DNA from: Demequina soli
GTDB taxonomy: Bacteria; Actinomycetota; Actinomycetes; Actinomycetales; Demequinaceae
DNA length: 64,000 nt
Assembly (NCBI RefSeq): GCF_000971195.1
Contig: NZ_BBLZ01000001.1
Span: 62,001-126,000 of the forward strand
Direction: 5' to 3'
The translations under genes and the position numbers were made by a program. This document shows, piece by piece, positions 1 through 8,528 of the stretch (position 1 is the stretch's first letter; every line of letters starts with the position of its first letter). Under the pieces are notes generated by a model. It ran no database searches and was not told the DNA's origin. It worked only from the letters and a program-made list of their open reading frames with translations.

Positions 1-839
1 TCGACCAGCAGGATCTCGGCCTGGTCCGCGCGGGCGCGGTCGGCCGCCTCGAAGGCCACGGACGCGGGGTCGGCGCCGTCGACGTGCGAGCGCACCACCG
101 GCACGCCCACGCGGGTGCCCCAGGTCTCGAGCTGGTCGGCGGCCGCGGCACGGAACGTGTCGGCGGCGCCGAGCACGACGGTGCGGCCCTCGGCGACGAG
201 CACGCGCGCGAGCTTGCCGACGGTGGTGGTCTTGCCCACGCCGTTGACGCCGACGACGATCGCAGAGCGCAGCTCGCCGTCGCCCGCCTCGCCCAGCGCG
301 AGGGAGCGGTCGAGCGACGGGTCGACCACGTCGAGCAGCGCCGCCTTCAGCAGCGCGCGGGGGTCGGCGTCGGGGTCGGCCTTGACGCGGTCCTTGAGGT
401 CGTCGAGCAGCGCGTCGGTCGCGCCGGCGCCCACGTCCGCCATGAGGAGGGTCTCCTCGAGCTCGTCCCAGTCGTCGGCGGACAGCGAGCCGCGGCGGAA
501 GATCGCCAGGAGGGACTGCCCGAAGCCCGTGCCGACGCGGCGGCGCAGGCGGCCGAAGCGGTGATCCACCGCCTCCGGCGTCTCGACGGCGGGCGCCTCC
601 TCGACGGGGGCGGCCTCCTCGACCGGCGCCTCGACCGGCGCCTCGACGGCCTCCGCCACGGCCTCCTCGACGGTCGGCGCGGGGGCGACCGGCGCATCGT
701 CCGCGCGCGGCGGCGCCTCCTTCGGCGGGGCCTGACGGCCCTTGCCGACGAGGGCGGCACCGACGCCGCCGAGCACCACGAGGCCCGCGACGATCGTCAC
801 GAGCAGGTCGTTGTCACCAGGGATCCACGAGATGTCCAC
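1..839 (-). CDS. ftsY: Signal recognition particle receptor FtsY (partial, C-terminus beyond the left edge)
   Basis: This GTPase docks the SRP-ribosome complex at the membrane for co-translational insertion. Visible parts, in order: an N-terminal hydrophobic segment (about residues 10-28), an acidic Glu/Ala/Pro/Val-rich linker made of near-tandem repeats, then the NG domain with the G1 loop GVNGVGKTTT (about residue 196) and DTFRAAAADQL (about residue 226). The reading frame leaves the window just at the DTAG motif. No clear Shine-Dalgarno sequence is present. GTG at 839 is preceded at 6 nt by CAGACT, which fits the leaderless pattern of this genome; GTG at 845 is the alternative. It lies downstream of smc on the same strand, a common actinobacterial order. 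Confidence 0.93.
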   Translation of the reverse strand, partial: MDISWIPGDNDLLVTIVAGLVVLGGVGAALVGKGRQAPPKEAPPRADDAPVAPAPTVEEAVAEAVEAPVEAPVEEAAPVEEAPAVETPEAVDHRFGRLRRRVGTGFGQSLLAIFRRGSLSADDWDELEETLLMADVGAGATDALLDDLKDRVKADPDADPRALLKAALLDVVDPSLDRSLALGEAGDGELRSAIVVGVNGVGKTTTVGKLARVLVAEGRTVVLGAADTFRAAAADQLETWGTRVGVPVVRSHVDGADPASVAFEAADRARADQAEILLV

Positions 840-890
840 GGGCACAGTCTGTCAGGTGGCCGGGCGCCGCGGGGAGGCCCGGACCCTCGC

Positions 891-1151
891 TCAGGCGCGG
901 TGGCGGGCGGTGTGCGGGGTGACGACGTGGAGGGCCGCGGTGTCGCGCGCGAGCTCGCCGACCACGTCGAGCGTGGGGGCGGGACGGTCGACCTCGTCGT
1001 ACAGGTGCTCGGTCACGGGCCTGCGCTCGTCGGCCCCGAGGATGAGGCGGACGACGCGGCGGCCCCGGCCCTCGGCCGCGAAGGCGGCGACGAAGACGAT
1101 GGCGGCGACGAGGCCGCCGACAAGGAGGGTCCCCTCCATCGCGCTGAACAT
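891..1151 (-). CDS. Small single-span membrane protein, hypothetical
   Basis: I do not recognise this 86-residue protein. It has one hydrophobic segment near the N-terminus (GTLLVGGLVAAIVFVAAFAA) followed by a charged cytoplasmic tail. ATG 1151 is preceded by GGGAGAG at a suitable distance, which supports this start over longer readings. It sits between smc and ftsY on the same strand, 51 nt upstream of ftsY, so it may be co-transcribed with either. The high-GC frame has shadows on the other strand, so the gene call rests mainly on the ribosome binding site and the membrane segment. Confidence 0.5.
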   Translation of the reverse strand: MFSAMEGTLLVGGLVAAIVFVAAFAAEGRGRRVVRLILGADERRPVTEHLYDEVDRPAPTLDVVGELARDTAALHVVTPHTARHRA

Positions 1152-1284
1152 CAGGTGCTCTCCCGGCTCCCCGGCGCGGCGGCCGGACAAGTCATGACAA
1201 AGAGGGACAGGCGTCCCACGGGGAGAACGTGTCGGGGCGGCGGATGTTCCCGCCTCCGCGGCGAAGGGTGGTCTGCCAGGCGGG

Positions 1285-4200
1285 TCAGGCCGCGTCGTCG
1301 TCACGCAGGCGCTGGCTGATGACCGTGGTCACGCCGTCGCCGCGCATCGTCACGCCGTAGAGCGCGTCCGCGATCTCCATCGTGCGCTTCTGGTGCGTGA
1401 TGACGATGAGCTGGGAGTCCTCCTGCAGCTCCTTGAAGATCTCCAGGAGCCGGCCCAGGTTGACGTCGTCGAGGGCGGCCTCGACCTCGTCCATCACGTA
1501 GAACGGGCTGGGGCGCGCCTTGAAGATCGACACGAGCAGCGCGACCGCGGTGAGCGAGCGCTCGCCGCCGGACAGGAGCGACAGCCGCTTGACCTTCTTG
1601 CCCGCGGGGCGCGCCTCGACCTCGATGCCCGTGGTGAGCATGTGCTCGGGGTCGGTGAGCACGAGCCGGCCCTCGCCGCCCGGGAACAGGCGCGGGAACA
1701 CGCGGTCGAACTGCGCGGCCGTGTCCGCGAAGGCCTCCGCGAAGATCACCTCGACGCGCTCGTCGATCTCCTTGACGATCGTGAGGAGGTCCTCGCGCGA
1801 GCGCTTGATGTCGGCCAGCTGGTCGGTGAGGAACTTGTGGCGCTCCTCGAGCGCGGCGAACTCCTCGAGCGCGAGCGGGTTGACGCGGCCCAGCTGGTTC
1901 ATCGCGCGCTCCGCCTGGCGCAGGCGCTTCTCCTGCTGCTCGCGGACGAACGGGACCGCCTCGGGCGCGGCGTCCGGGTCGTCGTCCGCCCCCTCCCCCA
2001 CCACGGGCACGCCGAGGTGCGGGCCGTACTCCTCGACGAGCCGGTCGGGGTCCATGCCGAGCTCGTCGACCGCCCGGCGGCGCAGCTGCTCGAGGCGCAC
2101 GTTCTGCTCGGCGCGCGCGACCTCGTCGCGGTGCGCGTCGTCGGTGAGGCGGGCGTGCTCGGTGGACAGCTCGTCGACGCTGCGGCGCACCTCGGCGAGG
2201 CGCGTGGTGCGCTCGGCACGCTCCGCCTCGACGGCGGCGCGCGCATCGTCCGCCTGCTGGACCGATGCGTCGATGAGGGCCAGGGCGTCGCGGCTGCCGG
2301 CGATGACCTCGCGCGCGGCCTGCGCCTGACGCTCCCGGCGGGCGGCGGCGGCCTCCGCGCGCACGCGCGCCTCCCGCTCCGCGATCGCGGCGCGCTCGAG
2401 GCTCTCCGCGCGGGCGGCGAGCGCGCGGGCGCGCTCCTCGGAGGTGCGCAGCGCGAGGCGCGCCTCGGTCTCCTTGGCACGGGCGGCGCGCGCGTTCACC
2501 TCGTCCTCGTCGCGGCGCTCCTGGGCCGCGCGGGTGTCGGCCTCGAACTGCTCGGGCTCCGCCTGCGCGGCGGCGAGGCGCTCGGCGAGGCTCTGCAGCT
2601 CGTCCTCGTCGGCCTGGAGGCGGCCGTGCGCCTGGTCGAGCTGGTCGGTGAAGCGCTCGGCCTCGGCCTTGGCGGCGCGCGTCTGGGCGCCCAGCTGGTG
2701 GAGCCGCTCGGCGACGGACGCCATGCGCGCGTCCGCCTCGTTGAGGCGCGCGAGCGTCCGCTCGTGGTGACCGCGGGCGTCGGCGTCGGCCGCCTCGGCC
2801 TCGCGCAGCCGCTGCTCGGTGCGCTCGACCTCGATCGCGGCGGCGTCGCGCTTGTCGCGCGCGTCGTCGAACGCGGCCTGCACGTGGATGACGCTGGGCG
2901 CGTCGCCGGCGCCGCCCGAGGCGGTGCGGCCGCCGAGCACGTCGCCGCGGCGGGTGACGGCGGTGACCTCGCGATGCGCGGTCACGAGCGCGCGCGCGGC
3001 GGCGAGGTCCTCGACGACGGCGACGCCCGCGACGAGCGCGCGCACCGTCGCGAGCAGGCCGGCGGGGCCGTCGACCAGGTCGGTGGCCCAGGCGGCGCCC
3101 GCGGGCAGGTCGATCGGCGGGTTGGTCGCGGTCGCGGCCGGGTCGGACACGAGGAAGCGGGCGCGCCCGGCGTCCTCGTCGCGCAGCCACCGGATCGCGT
3201 CGACGGCGTCCTCGACGGAGTCGACCGCGAGGGCGTCGGCGAGCGGGCCGAGCGCGGCCGCGATGGCGTCCTCCGCATCGTCCCTCACCTCGACGAGCGA
3301 GGCGACCGTGCCGACCACCGCGCGGGTGCCGCTCGCGAGGAGCGCGCCGGCGCCGTCCTTGCGCACGAGCGACAGCTCGAGGGCCTCGCCGCGCGCGGCC
3401 CAGGTGTCGCGCTCGCGCATGGCGGCGTGGAGGGCGTCCTTGAGCTCGGCGACCGCGGCCTTCGCCTTCTCCCATGCCTCGGTGGCGGCCTCGTGCTGGA
3501 CGTCGAGGCCCTCCTCCCCCGGGTCGACGGCGGCGACGGACGTCTCGACGTGCTGGAACTCGGCGTTCGCATCGTGCGCGCGCTTCTCGGCGGCGGCGAG
3601 CTGGTCGCGGAGGCGGCCGATCTCGGCCTCGCCGGACTCGACCCGCGAGCGCTTGGCGGCGACCTGGCCGGCGAGGCGGGCGACGCCTTCGCGGCGGTCC
3701 GCGACGGAGCGCAGGAGGTTGGCGTGGTGGCGGTCGGACTGGAACGCGGCGTCCTCGGCGTCCTTGCGCGCCGCGATCGCGGCCTCGAGCGCGTCGGCCG
3801 CGGCGGCGACCTCCGCCTCGAGCTCGGCGCGCGCGACCCTGGCGCGCTCGACCTGCTCGTCCAGGTCGACCAGGTCCGTGGGCGGCGCCTCGCTCTGCGT
3901 CGAGCCGAGCATGCGCACGCGCTCATCGGCGAGGGTGGTCAGGTTGCGCAGCCGCTCGCGGATGGCGCTGAGGCGGTAGTAGATGTCGTTCGCCCGGGTC
4001 AGCGCGGGGGCGGCCTCCGCGGACTGACGCTCGAGCTCGGCGAGCATGGCGCGCGCCTCGGTGAGCGCCTGCTCGACGGTCGCGCGGCGCTCGAGCAGCG
4101 CCGTCTCGTCGGCCTGATCCTTGGACATGGACTCCGACAGCGTCGCGATGTCGTCGGCGAGCAGGCGCGACCGCGCGTCGCGGACGTCGATCTGGATGCG

Positions 4201-4848
4201 CTGGGCCTGACGCGCGACCTCGGCCTGCTTGCCCAGCGGGCCCAGCTGGCGGCGGATCTCCCCCGTGAGGTCCTGCACGCGGGTGAGGTTGGCCTGCATC
4301 GAGTCGAGCTTGCGCAGCGCCTTGTCCTTGCGGCGGCGGTGCTTGAGGATGCCGGCGGCCTCCTCGATGAAGTGGCGGCGCTCCTCGGGGGTCGCGCGCA
4401 GCACGGCGTCGAGCTGGCCCTGGCCCACGATGACGTGCATCTCCCGGCCGAGCCCCGAGTCGGACAGCAGGTCCTGGATGTCGAGCAGGCGGCACGCCGA
4501 GCCGTTGATGGCGTACTCGGAGCCGCCCGACCGGAACAGGGTGCGGCTGATCGTCACCTCGGTGTAGTCGATCGGCAGCGCGCCGTCGGTGTTGTCGATG
4601 GTGAGCGACACCTCGGCGCGGCCCAGCGGCGCGCGGCCGGACGTGCCCGCGAAGATGACGTCCGCCATCTGGCCGCCGCGCAGCGTCTTGGCGCCCTGCT
4701 CGCCCATCACCCACGCGAGCGCGTCGACCACGTTCGACTTGCCCGAGCCGTTCGGGCCGACCACACACGTGACGCCCGGCTCGAACTCGAGGGTGGTCGC
4801 CGACGCGAAGGACTTGAAGCCTCGCAGCGTCAGCGTCTTGAGATGCAT
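1285..4848 (-). CDS. smc: Chromosome segregation protein SMC
   Basis: This is the ATPase of the bacterial condensin, which organises and separates replicated chromosomes with ScpA/ScpB. At 1187 residues it has the usual family length. The N-terminal head has Walker A GPNGSGKSN (about residues 32-40). Two long Ala/Glu/Arg-rich coiled-coil arms flank a hinge at about residues 500-650, and the C-terminal head carries the signature LLSGGERSLTAVALL and Walker B FYVMDEVEAALDD. ATG 4848 is preceded at 6 nt by TACACT, so the message is probably leaderless. The opposite strand has a 1217-codon open frame over the same span, which is a GC-rich shadow. scpA and scpB are not in this window. Confidence 0.98.
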   Translation of the reverse strand: MHLKTLTLRGFKSFASATTLEFEPGVTCVVGPNGSGKSNVVDALAWVMGEQGAKTLRGGQMADVIFAGTSGRAPLGRAEVSLTIDNTDGALPIDYTEVTISRTLFRSGGSEYAINGSACRLLDIQDLLSDSGLGREMHVIVGQGQLDAVLRATPEERRHFIEEAAGILKHRRRKDKALRKLDSMQANLTRVQDLTGEIRRQLGPLGKQAEVARQAQRIQIDVRDARSRLLADDIATLSESMSKDQADETALLERRATVEQALTEARAMLAELERQSAEAAPALTRANDIYYRLSAIRERLRNLTTLADERVRMLGSTQSEAPPTDLVDLDEQVERARVARAELEAEVAAAADALEAAIAARKDAEDAAFQSDRHHANLLRSVADRREGVARLAGQVAAKRSRVESGEAEIGRLRDQLAAAEKRAHDANAEFQHVETSVAAVDPGEEGLDVQHEAATEAWEKAKAAVAELKDALHAAMRERDTWAARGEALELSLVRKDGAGALLASGTRAVVGTVASLVEVRDDAEDAIAAALGPLADALAVDSVEDAVDAIRWLRDEDAGRARFLVSDPAATATNPPIDLPAGAAWATDLVDGPAGLLATVRALVAGVAVVEDLAAARALVTAHREVTAVTRRGDVLGGRTASGGAGDAPSVIHVQAAFDDARDKRDAAAIEVERTEQRLREAEAADADARGHHERTLARLNEADARMASVAERLHQLGAQTRAAKAEAERFTDQLDQAHGRLQADEDELQSLAERLAAAQAEPEQFEADTRAAQERRDEDEVNARAARAKETEARLALRTSEERARALAARAESLERAAIAEREARVRAEAAAARRERQAQAAREVIAGSRDALALIDASVQQADDARAAVEAERAERTTRLAEVRRSVDELSTEHARLTDDAHRDEVARAEQNVRLEQLRRRAVDELGMDPDRLVEEYGPHLGVPVVGEGADDDPDAAPEAVPFVREQQEKRLRQAERAMNQLGRVNPLALEEFAALEERHKFLTDQLADIKRSREDLLTIVKEIDERVEVIFAEAFADTAAQFDRVFPRLFPGGEGRLVLTDPEHMLTTGIEVEARPAGKKVKRLSLLSGGERSLTAVALLVSIFKARPSPFYVMDEVEAALDDVNLGRLLEIFKELQEDSQLIVITHQKRTMEIADALYGVTMRGDGVTTVISQRLRDDDAA

Positions 4849-4854
4849 GGGGCG

Positions 4855-4860
4855 AGTGTA
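4855..4860 (-). promoter_or_regulatory. -10 element of smc, leaderless type
   Basis: TACACT on the minus strand ends 6 nt before the smc ATG, placing the transcription start at or next to the start codon. Confidence 0.55.
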
Positions 4861-4966
4861 GGGGAGCCGCTCCCGTGCTCGGGGGAGGCGCGTGGGCCTC
4901 CCCTCAAGAGGCGCGAGGCCGGCGCGGGACCATGCCCGGCCGGCCGTCGCATCGTCCCCGGTGAGG

Positions 4967-5386
4967 TCAGAGGCCGGGGAACCAGATCCCGATCTCGCGC
5001 TCGGCGGACTCCACCGAGTCGGAGCCGTGCACGATGTTCTGGATGACCGGCAGGTCCCACGTGCGCGCGAGGTCGCCGCGGATCGAGCCGGGCGCGGCGG
5101 TGGTGGGGTCGGTGGTGCCGGCGAGGACGCGGAAGCCCTCGATGACGCGCTGACCCTCGGCGACGACCGCGAGGACGGGGCCGGACAGCATGAACTCGAC
5201 CAGCGGGTCGTAGAACGGCTTGCCGACGTGCTCGGCGTAGTGCTCGGCGAGCAGCTCGGGGGTGGCGAGGCGGAGCTCGACCGCCGCGAGGGTGTAGCCC
5301 TTCGCCTCGACCCGGCGGAGCACCTCCCCCGCGAGTCCGCGCTTCACGCCGTCGGGCTTGACCAGGATGAGGGTGCGTTCCGTCAT
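4967..5386 (-). CDS. ndk: Nucleoside diphosphate kinase
   Basis: It transfers the gamma phosphate of ATP to nucleoside diphosphates through a phosphohistidine. The 139-residue length is typical. It begins MTERTLILVKPDGVKRG, and the catalytic histidine lies in NIVHGSDS near residue 117. ATG 5386 aligns with the family start; an open frame continues upstream to 5560 but has no homology there. TAGGCT lies 7 nt before the ATG and no Shine-Dalgarno sequence is visible, so the gene is probably leaderless. It follows the folC-DUF4233 block, as in many actinobacteria, but here apt and a membrane-protein gene intervene. Confidence 0.97.
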   Translation of the reverse strand: MTERTLILVKPDGVKRGLAGEVLRRVEAKGYTLAAVELRLATPELLAEHYAEHVGKPFYDPLVEFMLSGPVLAVVAEGQRVIEGFRVLAGTTDPTTAAPGSIRGDLARTWDLPVIQNIVHGSDSVESAEREIGIWFPGL

Positions 5387-5393
5387 GACCCGG

Positions 5394-5399
5394 AGCCTA
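5394..5399 (-). promoter_or_regulatory. -10 element of ndk, leaderless type
   Basis: TAGGCT on the minus strand ends 7 nt before the ndk ATG. Confidence 0.5.
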
Positions 5400-5630
5400 G
5401 CGGGCGTGATCGCTCCGGCAGCGGATCGTGCGATCCTCGCGGCGGATCTCGGTCTACGGCTGCACCTGGTGCGACCTCGCGCATCGGCCCCGGGGCGGGC
5501 GCCCGGCGCCGATCGCATCATCCGATGCCGTCGACGCCGATGACCCCCGCGAGCCCGCACGATCCGATGCCGCGGGCCTCGGCACCCTCGTCACGGCGCC
5601 GCCGCCCACGAGCGTGACACCATAGGACCC

Positions 5631-6140
5631 GTGATCACGCTCGACGACTTCGACACGTACCCGGACTTCCCCCTCGAGGGGATCCTCTTCTACGACATCG
5701 CCCCCATCCTCGCGAGCCCCGAGCGCTTCCGCGAGGCGTGCATCCAGCTGATGCCGCCCACGGGGGCGCCGGTCGACATCGTCGCGGGCGTCGACGCGCG
5801 CGGGTTCATCTTCGCGCCGGTGGTCGCGCAGACGCTCGACGTCGGCATGGCGATGGTGCGCAAGAAGGGCAAGATGCCCGGCGTCGACCTGCTCGAGTCC
5901 TCCGCCACGATCGAGTACGGCGCGCGCGACCTCGCGGTCAGCGCGGGCTCGGTCGAGGGCCGCCACGTGCTCGTGATCGACGACGTGCTCGCGACCGGCG
6001 GCACCGCCCGCGCGGTCGCGGAGATGCTCGAGCGCGGCGGCGCCACCTCGGTCCGCTTCAGCTTCCTCATCGAGATCGGCGGGCTCGACGGCCGCGCCGC
6101 GCTCGAGGGCTACGACGTCACCTCGGTCGTCGTCGTCTGA
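5631..6140 (+). CDS. apt: Adenine phosphoribosyltransferase
   Basis: It salvages adenine by condensing it with PRPP to give AMP. The 169-residue protein matches the family in length. The PRPP-binding motif VLVIDDVLATGGTA lies near residues 105-118, and VDARGFIFAP is the N-terminal substrate loop. The GTG at 5631 is the only start matching the family N-terminus, and no Shine-Dalgarno sequence is evident; CACCAT seven bases upstream could be a weak -10 of a leaderless transcript. It is transcribed against its neighbours on both sides, and its stop is followed directly by a copy of the GGACGATGCG word (6143). Confidence 0.96.
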   Translation: MITLDDFDTYPDFPLEGILFYDIAPILASPERFREACIQLMPPTGAPVDIVAGVDARGFIFAPVVAQTLDVGMAMVRKKGKMPGVDLLESSATIEYGARDLAVSAGSVEGRHVLVIDDVLATGGTARAVAEMLERGGATSVRFSFLIEIGGLDGRAALEGYDVTSVVVV

Positions 6141-6164
6141 GGGGACGATGCGCCGACCGGGTCC

Positions 6165-6611
6165 CTAGCGGCGGTACCCGGTCGCCCAGCGCACGCCGAG
6201 CAGGACCAGCGGCACGAGCGCGAGGGTCGCGAACGACACCTCGTACGCGATGAAGCCCTGGCTGATCTCCATCGGCACCGGGTCCTGCTCGCGCAGGTAG
6301 CCCGCGTGGACGGCGATCCCCGTGACGAGGGCCGCGCCGGAGAACACGATGATCGCCACGAGGAACCACGGCGGCAGCTGGCGCGTCTCCGGGTGCGCGT
6401 GCAGGAACCGTGACCAGCGGGTCAGCGCGTAGAACAGCGACGCGTAGAGCAGCAGCAGGCCCACGAACATCAGGCCGTACACGGGCAACGACGGCCGCCC
6501 GAGGCCCGCGGACGCGTTGAGCGACGCGTGCTCGAGCTGCCAGAAGATGAGGCCGAGGCCGAGCACGCCCAGCGCAAGCGCGGCGCCCATGCGCCACAGG
6601 AAGCCGCTCAC
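6165..6611 (-). CDS. Four-span membrane protein, hypothetical
   Basis: I do not recognise this 148-residue protein. It has about four hydrophobic segments, beginning WRMGAALALGVLGLGLIFW, and ends in a basic tail. The GTG at 6611 overlaps the stop of the DUF4233 gene by 4 nt (GTGA), suggesting translational coupling; ATG 6590 is an alternative start seven codons in. It is the last gene of the folC-DUF4233 operon and ends convergently with apt, 24 nt away. Confidence 0.75.
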   Translation of the reverse strand: MSGFLWRMGAALALGVLGLGLIFWQLEHASLNASAGLGRPSLPVYGLMFVGLLLLYASLFYALTRWSRFLHAHPETRQLPPWFLVAIIVFSGAALVTGIAVHAGYLREQDPVPMEISQGFIAYEVSFATLALVPLVLLGVRWATGYRR

Positions 6612-7054
6612 GCCGGCTCGCCGCCGACGGCCTCCCCGCCGCCCGCCTGGGGCGCCTCGGCGGCGGCCCGCTCGGCCCGCTCGCGGTCGATCCGGGTGCC
6701 CAGCCGCAGGCCCACGATCCACGTGAGCAGGAAGCACACGCCCACCACGCCGATGGTCGAGTCGAGGAACCAGCCGAGCACCATCGGGACCTGCAGCGCC
6801 CACCCGAGCCACCGGCCCCAGCGCGTGGCCTGCTTCCCTGCCGCGTAGCCGAAGCCCACGATGAGCAGCAGGCCCCCACCCCACAGGACGGCGCCCGGGA
6901 TGTCGACCTCCCCCGCGCGGTCGAGCCCCCACAGCGCGAGCAGGGTGAACAGCGCGGCGAGCGCCTGCAGCCCGAGCACGGCCTGGCAGAAGGTCAGCGT
7001 CGCGGAGCGCTGCGGTCGCGCGCCCGTGGGCTGCGGCTGCGGCTGCGCGGTCAT
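6608..7054 (-). CDS. DUF4233 membrane protein
   Basis: This is a 148-residue protein with four hydrophobic segments and a charged C-terminus. The GRWLGWALQVPMVLGWF stretch and the closing RIDRERAE fit DUF4233, an actinobacterial family that sits between folC and ndk in many genomes and has no known function. The ATG at 7054 overlaps the folC stop by 4 nt (ATGA), and its own stop overlaps the next gene by 4 nt, so the three genes form a tightly coupled operon. Confidence 0.85.
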   Translation of the reverse strand: MTAQPQPQPTGARPQRSATLTFCQAVLGLQALAALFTLLALWGLDRAGEVDIPGAVLWGGGLLLIVGFGYAAGKQATRWGRWLGWALQVPMVLGWFLDSTIGVVGVCFLLTWIVGLRLGTRIDRERAERAAAEAPQAGGGEAVGGEPA

Positions 7055-8445
7055 CGGGCGCGCCCCTGGCCCTTGCGGCGGTCCGCGCTGGTGAGCATGC
7101 GTGCCTCCGCGACGAGCGTGATCGAGCCGACCACGAGCACGCCGGCGCCGAGGTCGTTGTCGCGCTCGGAGCGCTGGACCGCGGCGTCGAGCGCGTCCGG
7201 CAGCGAGTCCGCGGCGGTGACGCGCTCCTCGCCGAAGATCTCGGCGGCCAGGCTCGCGAGCCTGTCCACGGGGATGGCGCGCGGGGAGGACGATGCGGTG
7301 ATCACCACGTGCGCGAGCGCGGGCTCGAGCGCGGCGAGGATGCCCTCGGCGTCCTTGTCGTCGAGGATGCCGACCACGCCCACGAGCGTCTCGAAGGCGA
7401 ACGACTCCTCGATCGCGTCGACCATCGCGTCGATGCCGTGCGGGTTGTGCGCGGCGTCGACGAGGATGAGCGGCGACGTGCGGACCGCCTCGAGGCGGCC
7501 GGGGGAGGTCACGGCCGCGAAGGCCGCCTCGACGGTGTCGCCGGCGAGGGACATGGGTGCGCCGTCGCCGAGCAGCAGCTCGGTCGCGGCGAGCGCGAGC
7601 AGCGCGTTGTGCGCCTGGTGGGCGCCGTAGAGCGGCACCAACAGGTCGGCGTAGGTGGCGGCCGGGGTGCGCAGCGTGACGAGCTGACCGCCCACGCCGG
7701 GCTGGCGCTCGACCACCTCGAGCTGCGAGCCCTCCCAGTACGCGGACGCGCCGCGCTCCGCGACGGCAGCCTCGAGCACGGGCAGCACCGCGGTCGACTG
7801 CTCGGAGATCACGACGGCGGCGCCGTCCTTGATGATGCCGGACTTCTCGGAGGCGATGTCGGCGAGCGTGTCGCCGAGCCACTGCTGGTGGTCCAGGCCG
7901 ATGGGCGTGATGACCGCGACGGCGCCGTCGGCGACGTTGGTCGCGTCCCACACGCCGCCCATGCCGACCTCGATCACCGCGACGTCGACCGGGGCGTCCG
8001 CGAACGCGGCGTACGCGAGCACGGTGAGGACCTCGAAGAAGCTCATGCGCGGGCCGCCGGCCTCGACGGAGCGCGCGTCGACCAGGTGGAGGATCGGCGC
8101 GACCTCGAGCCACAGACGCACGAAGGCCTCGCGCGAGATGGGCTCGCCGTCGACCTGGATGCGCTCGCGCACCGAGCTGAGGTGGGGCGACGTGAACAGG
8201 CCGGTGCGGAGCCCGTGCTCGCGCACGAGCGCCTCCGCCATCCGCGCGGTCGAGGTCTTCCCGTTGGTGCCGGTGAGGTGGATCACCTTGAAGGCGTGCT
8301 GTGGGCTGCCCAGCAGGTCGCACGCGTCGCGGACGCGGTCGATCGTGGGCTCGAAGTCGTGCTCGGGGTTCCGGGAGACGATGTGCGCGTAGATCTCGCG
8401 CTCGGCCTCCTCGAGGCTCAGGCCACCGAGGTCAAGGTCGGTCAT
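7051..8445 (-). CDS. folC: Dihydrofolate synthase / folylpolyglutamate synthase, copy 2
   Basis: It ligates glutamate to dihydropteroate or folates using ATP. At 464 residues it is typical for a Mur-ligase-family FolC. The P-loop is HLTGTNGKTSTARM (about residue 58), FTSPHLSSVRERI follows, SFFEVLTVLAYA is the FolC-specific motif, and DAAHNPHGI is in the C-terminal domain. CACACT lies 6 nt before ATG 8445 and may be a weak leaderless -10. It is downstream of a second folC (8529-10019), from which it is separated by a strong hairpin. The two proteins are related but clearly diverged, so they may divide the synthase and polyglutamylase steps; that is inference. Confidence 0.94.
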   Translation of the reverse strand: MTDLDLGGLSLEEAEREIYAHIVSRNPEHDFEPTIDRVRDACDLLGSPQHAFKVIHLTGTNGKTSTARMAEALVREHGLRTGLFTSPHLSSVRERIQVDGEPISREAFVRLWLEVAPILHLVDARSVEAGGPRMSFFEVLTVLAYAAFADAPVDVAVIEVGMGGVWDATNVADGAVAVITPIGLDHQQWLGDTLADIASEKSGIIKDGAAVVISEQSTAVLPVLEAAVAERGASAYWEGSQLEVVERQPGVGGQLVTLRTPAATYADLLVPLYGAHQAHNALLALAATELLLGDGAPMSLAGDTVEAAFAAVTSPGRLEAVRTSPLILVDAAHNPHGIDAMVDAIEESFAFETLVGVVGILDDKDAEGILAALEPALAHVVITASSSPRAIPVDRLASLAAEIFGEERVTAADSLPDALDAAVQRSERDNDLGAGVLVVGSITLVAEARMLTSADRRKGQGRAR

Positions 8446-8475
8446 GGCTCAAGTGTGTCATGTCGCCGTGAAGCG

Positions 8476-8517
8476 ACGATGCGGCGGTCACCCCCGCTCG
8501 GGCGACCGCCGCATCGT
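8476..8517 (-). terminator. Hairpin between the two folC genes, built on the repeated word
   Basis: A perfect 14-bp stem (8476-8489 with 8504-8517) encloses a 14-nt GC-rich loop. Both arms include ACGATGCG, most of the dispersed GGACGATGCG word. No T-run follows, as is usual for high-GC terminators. It lies in the 83-nt gap and may end the upstream folC transcript or insulate the downstream promoter. Confidence 0.65.
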
Positions 8518-8528
8518 GCTCGGACGGG

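Noticed and set aside
1393..5046. 1217-codon open frame on the plus strand opposite smc
   Set aside because: Its composition (Arg, Leu, Val, His, Gly-rich with no domain) is that of an antisense shadow in high-GC DNA, while the minus frame is a full SMC with all motifs.
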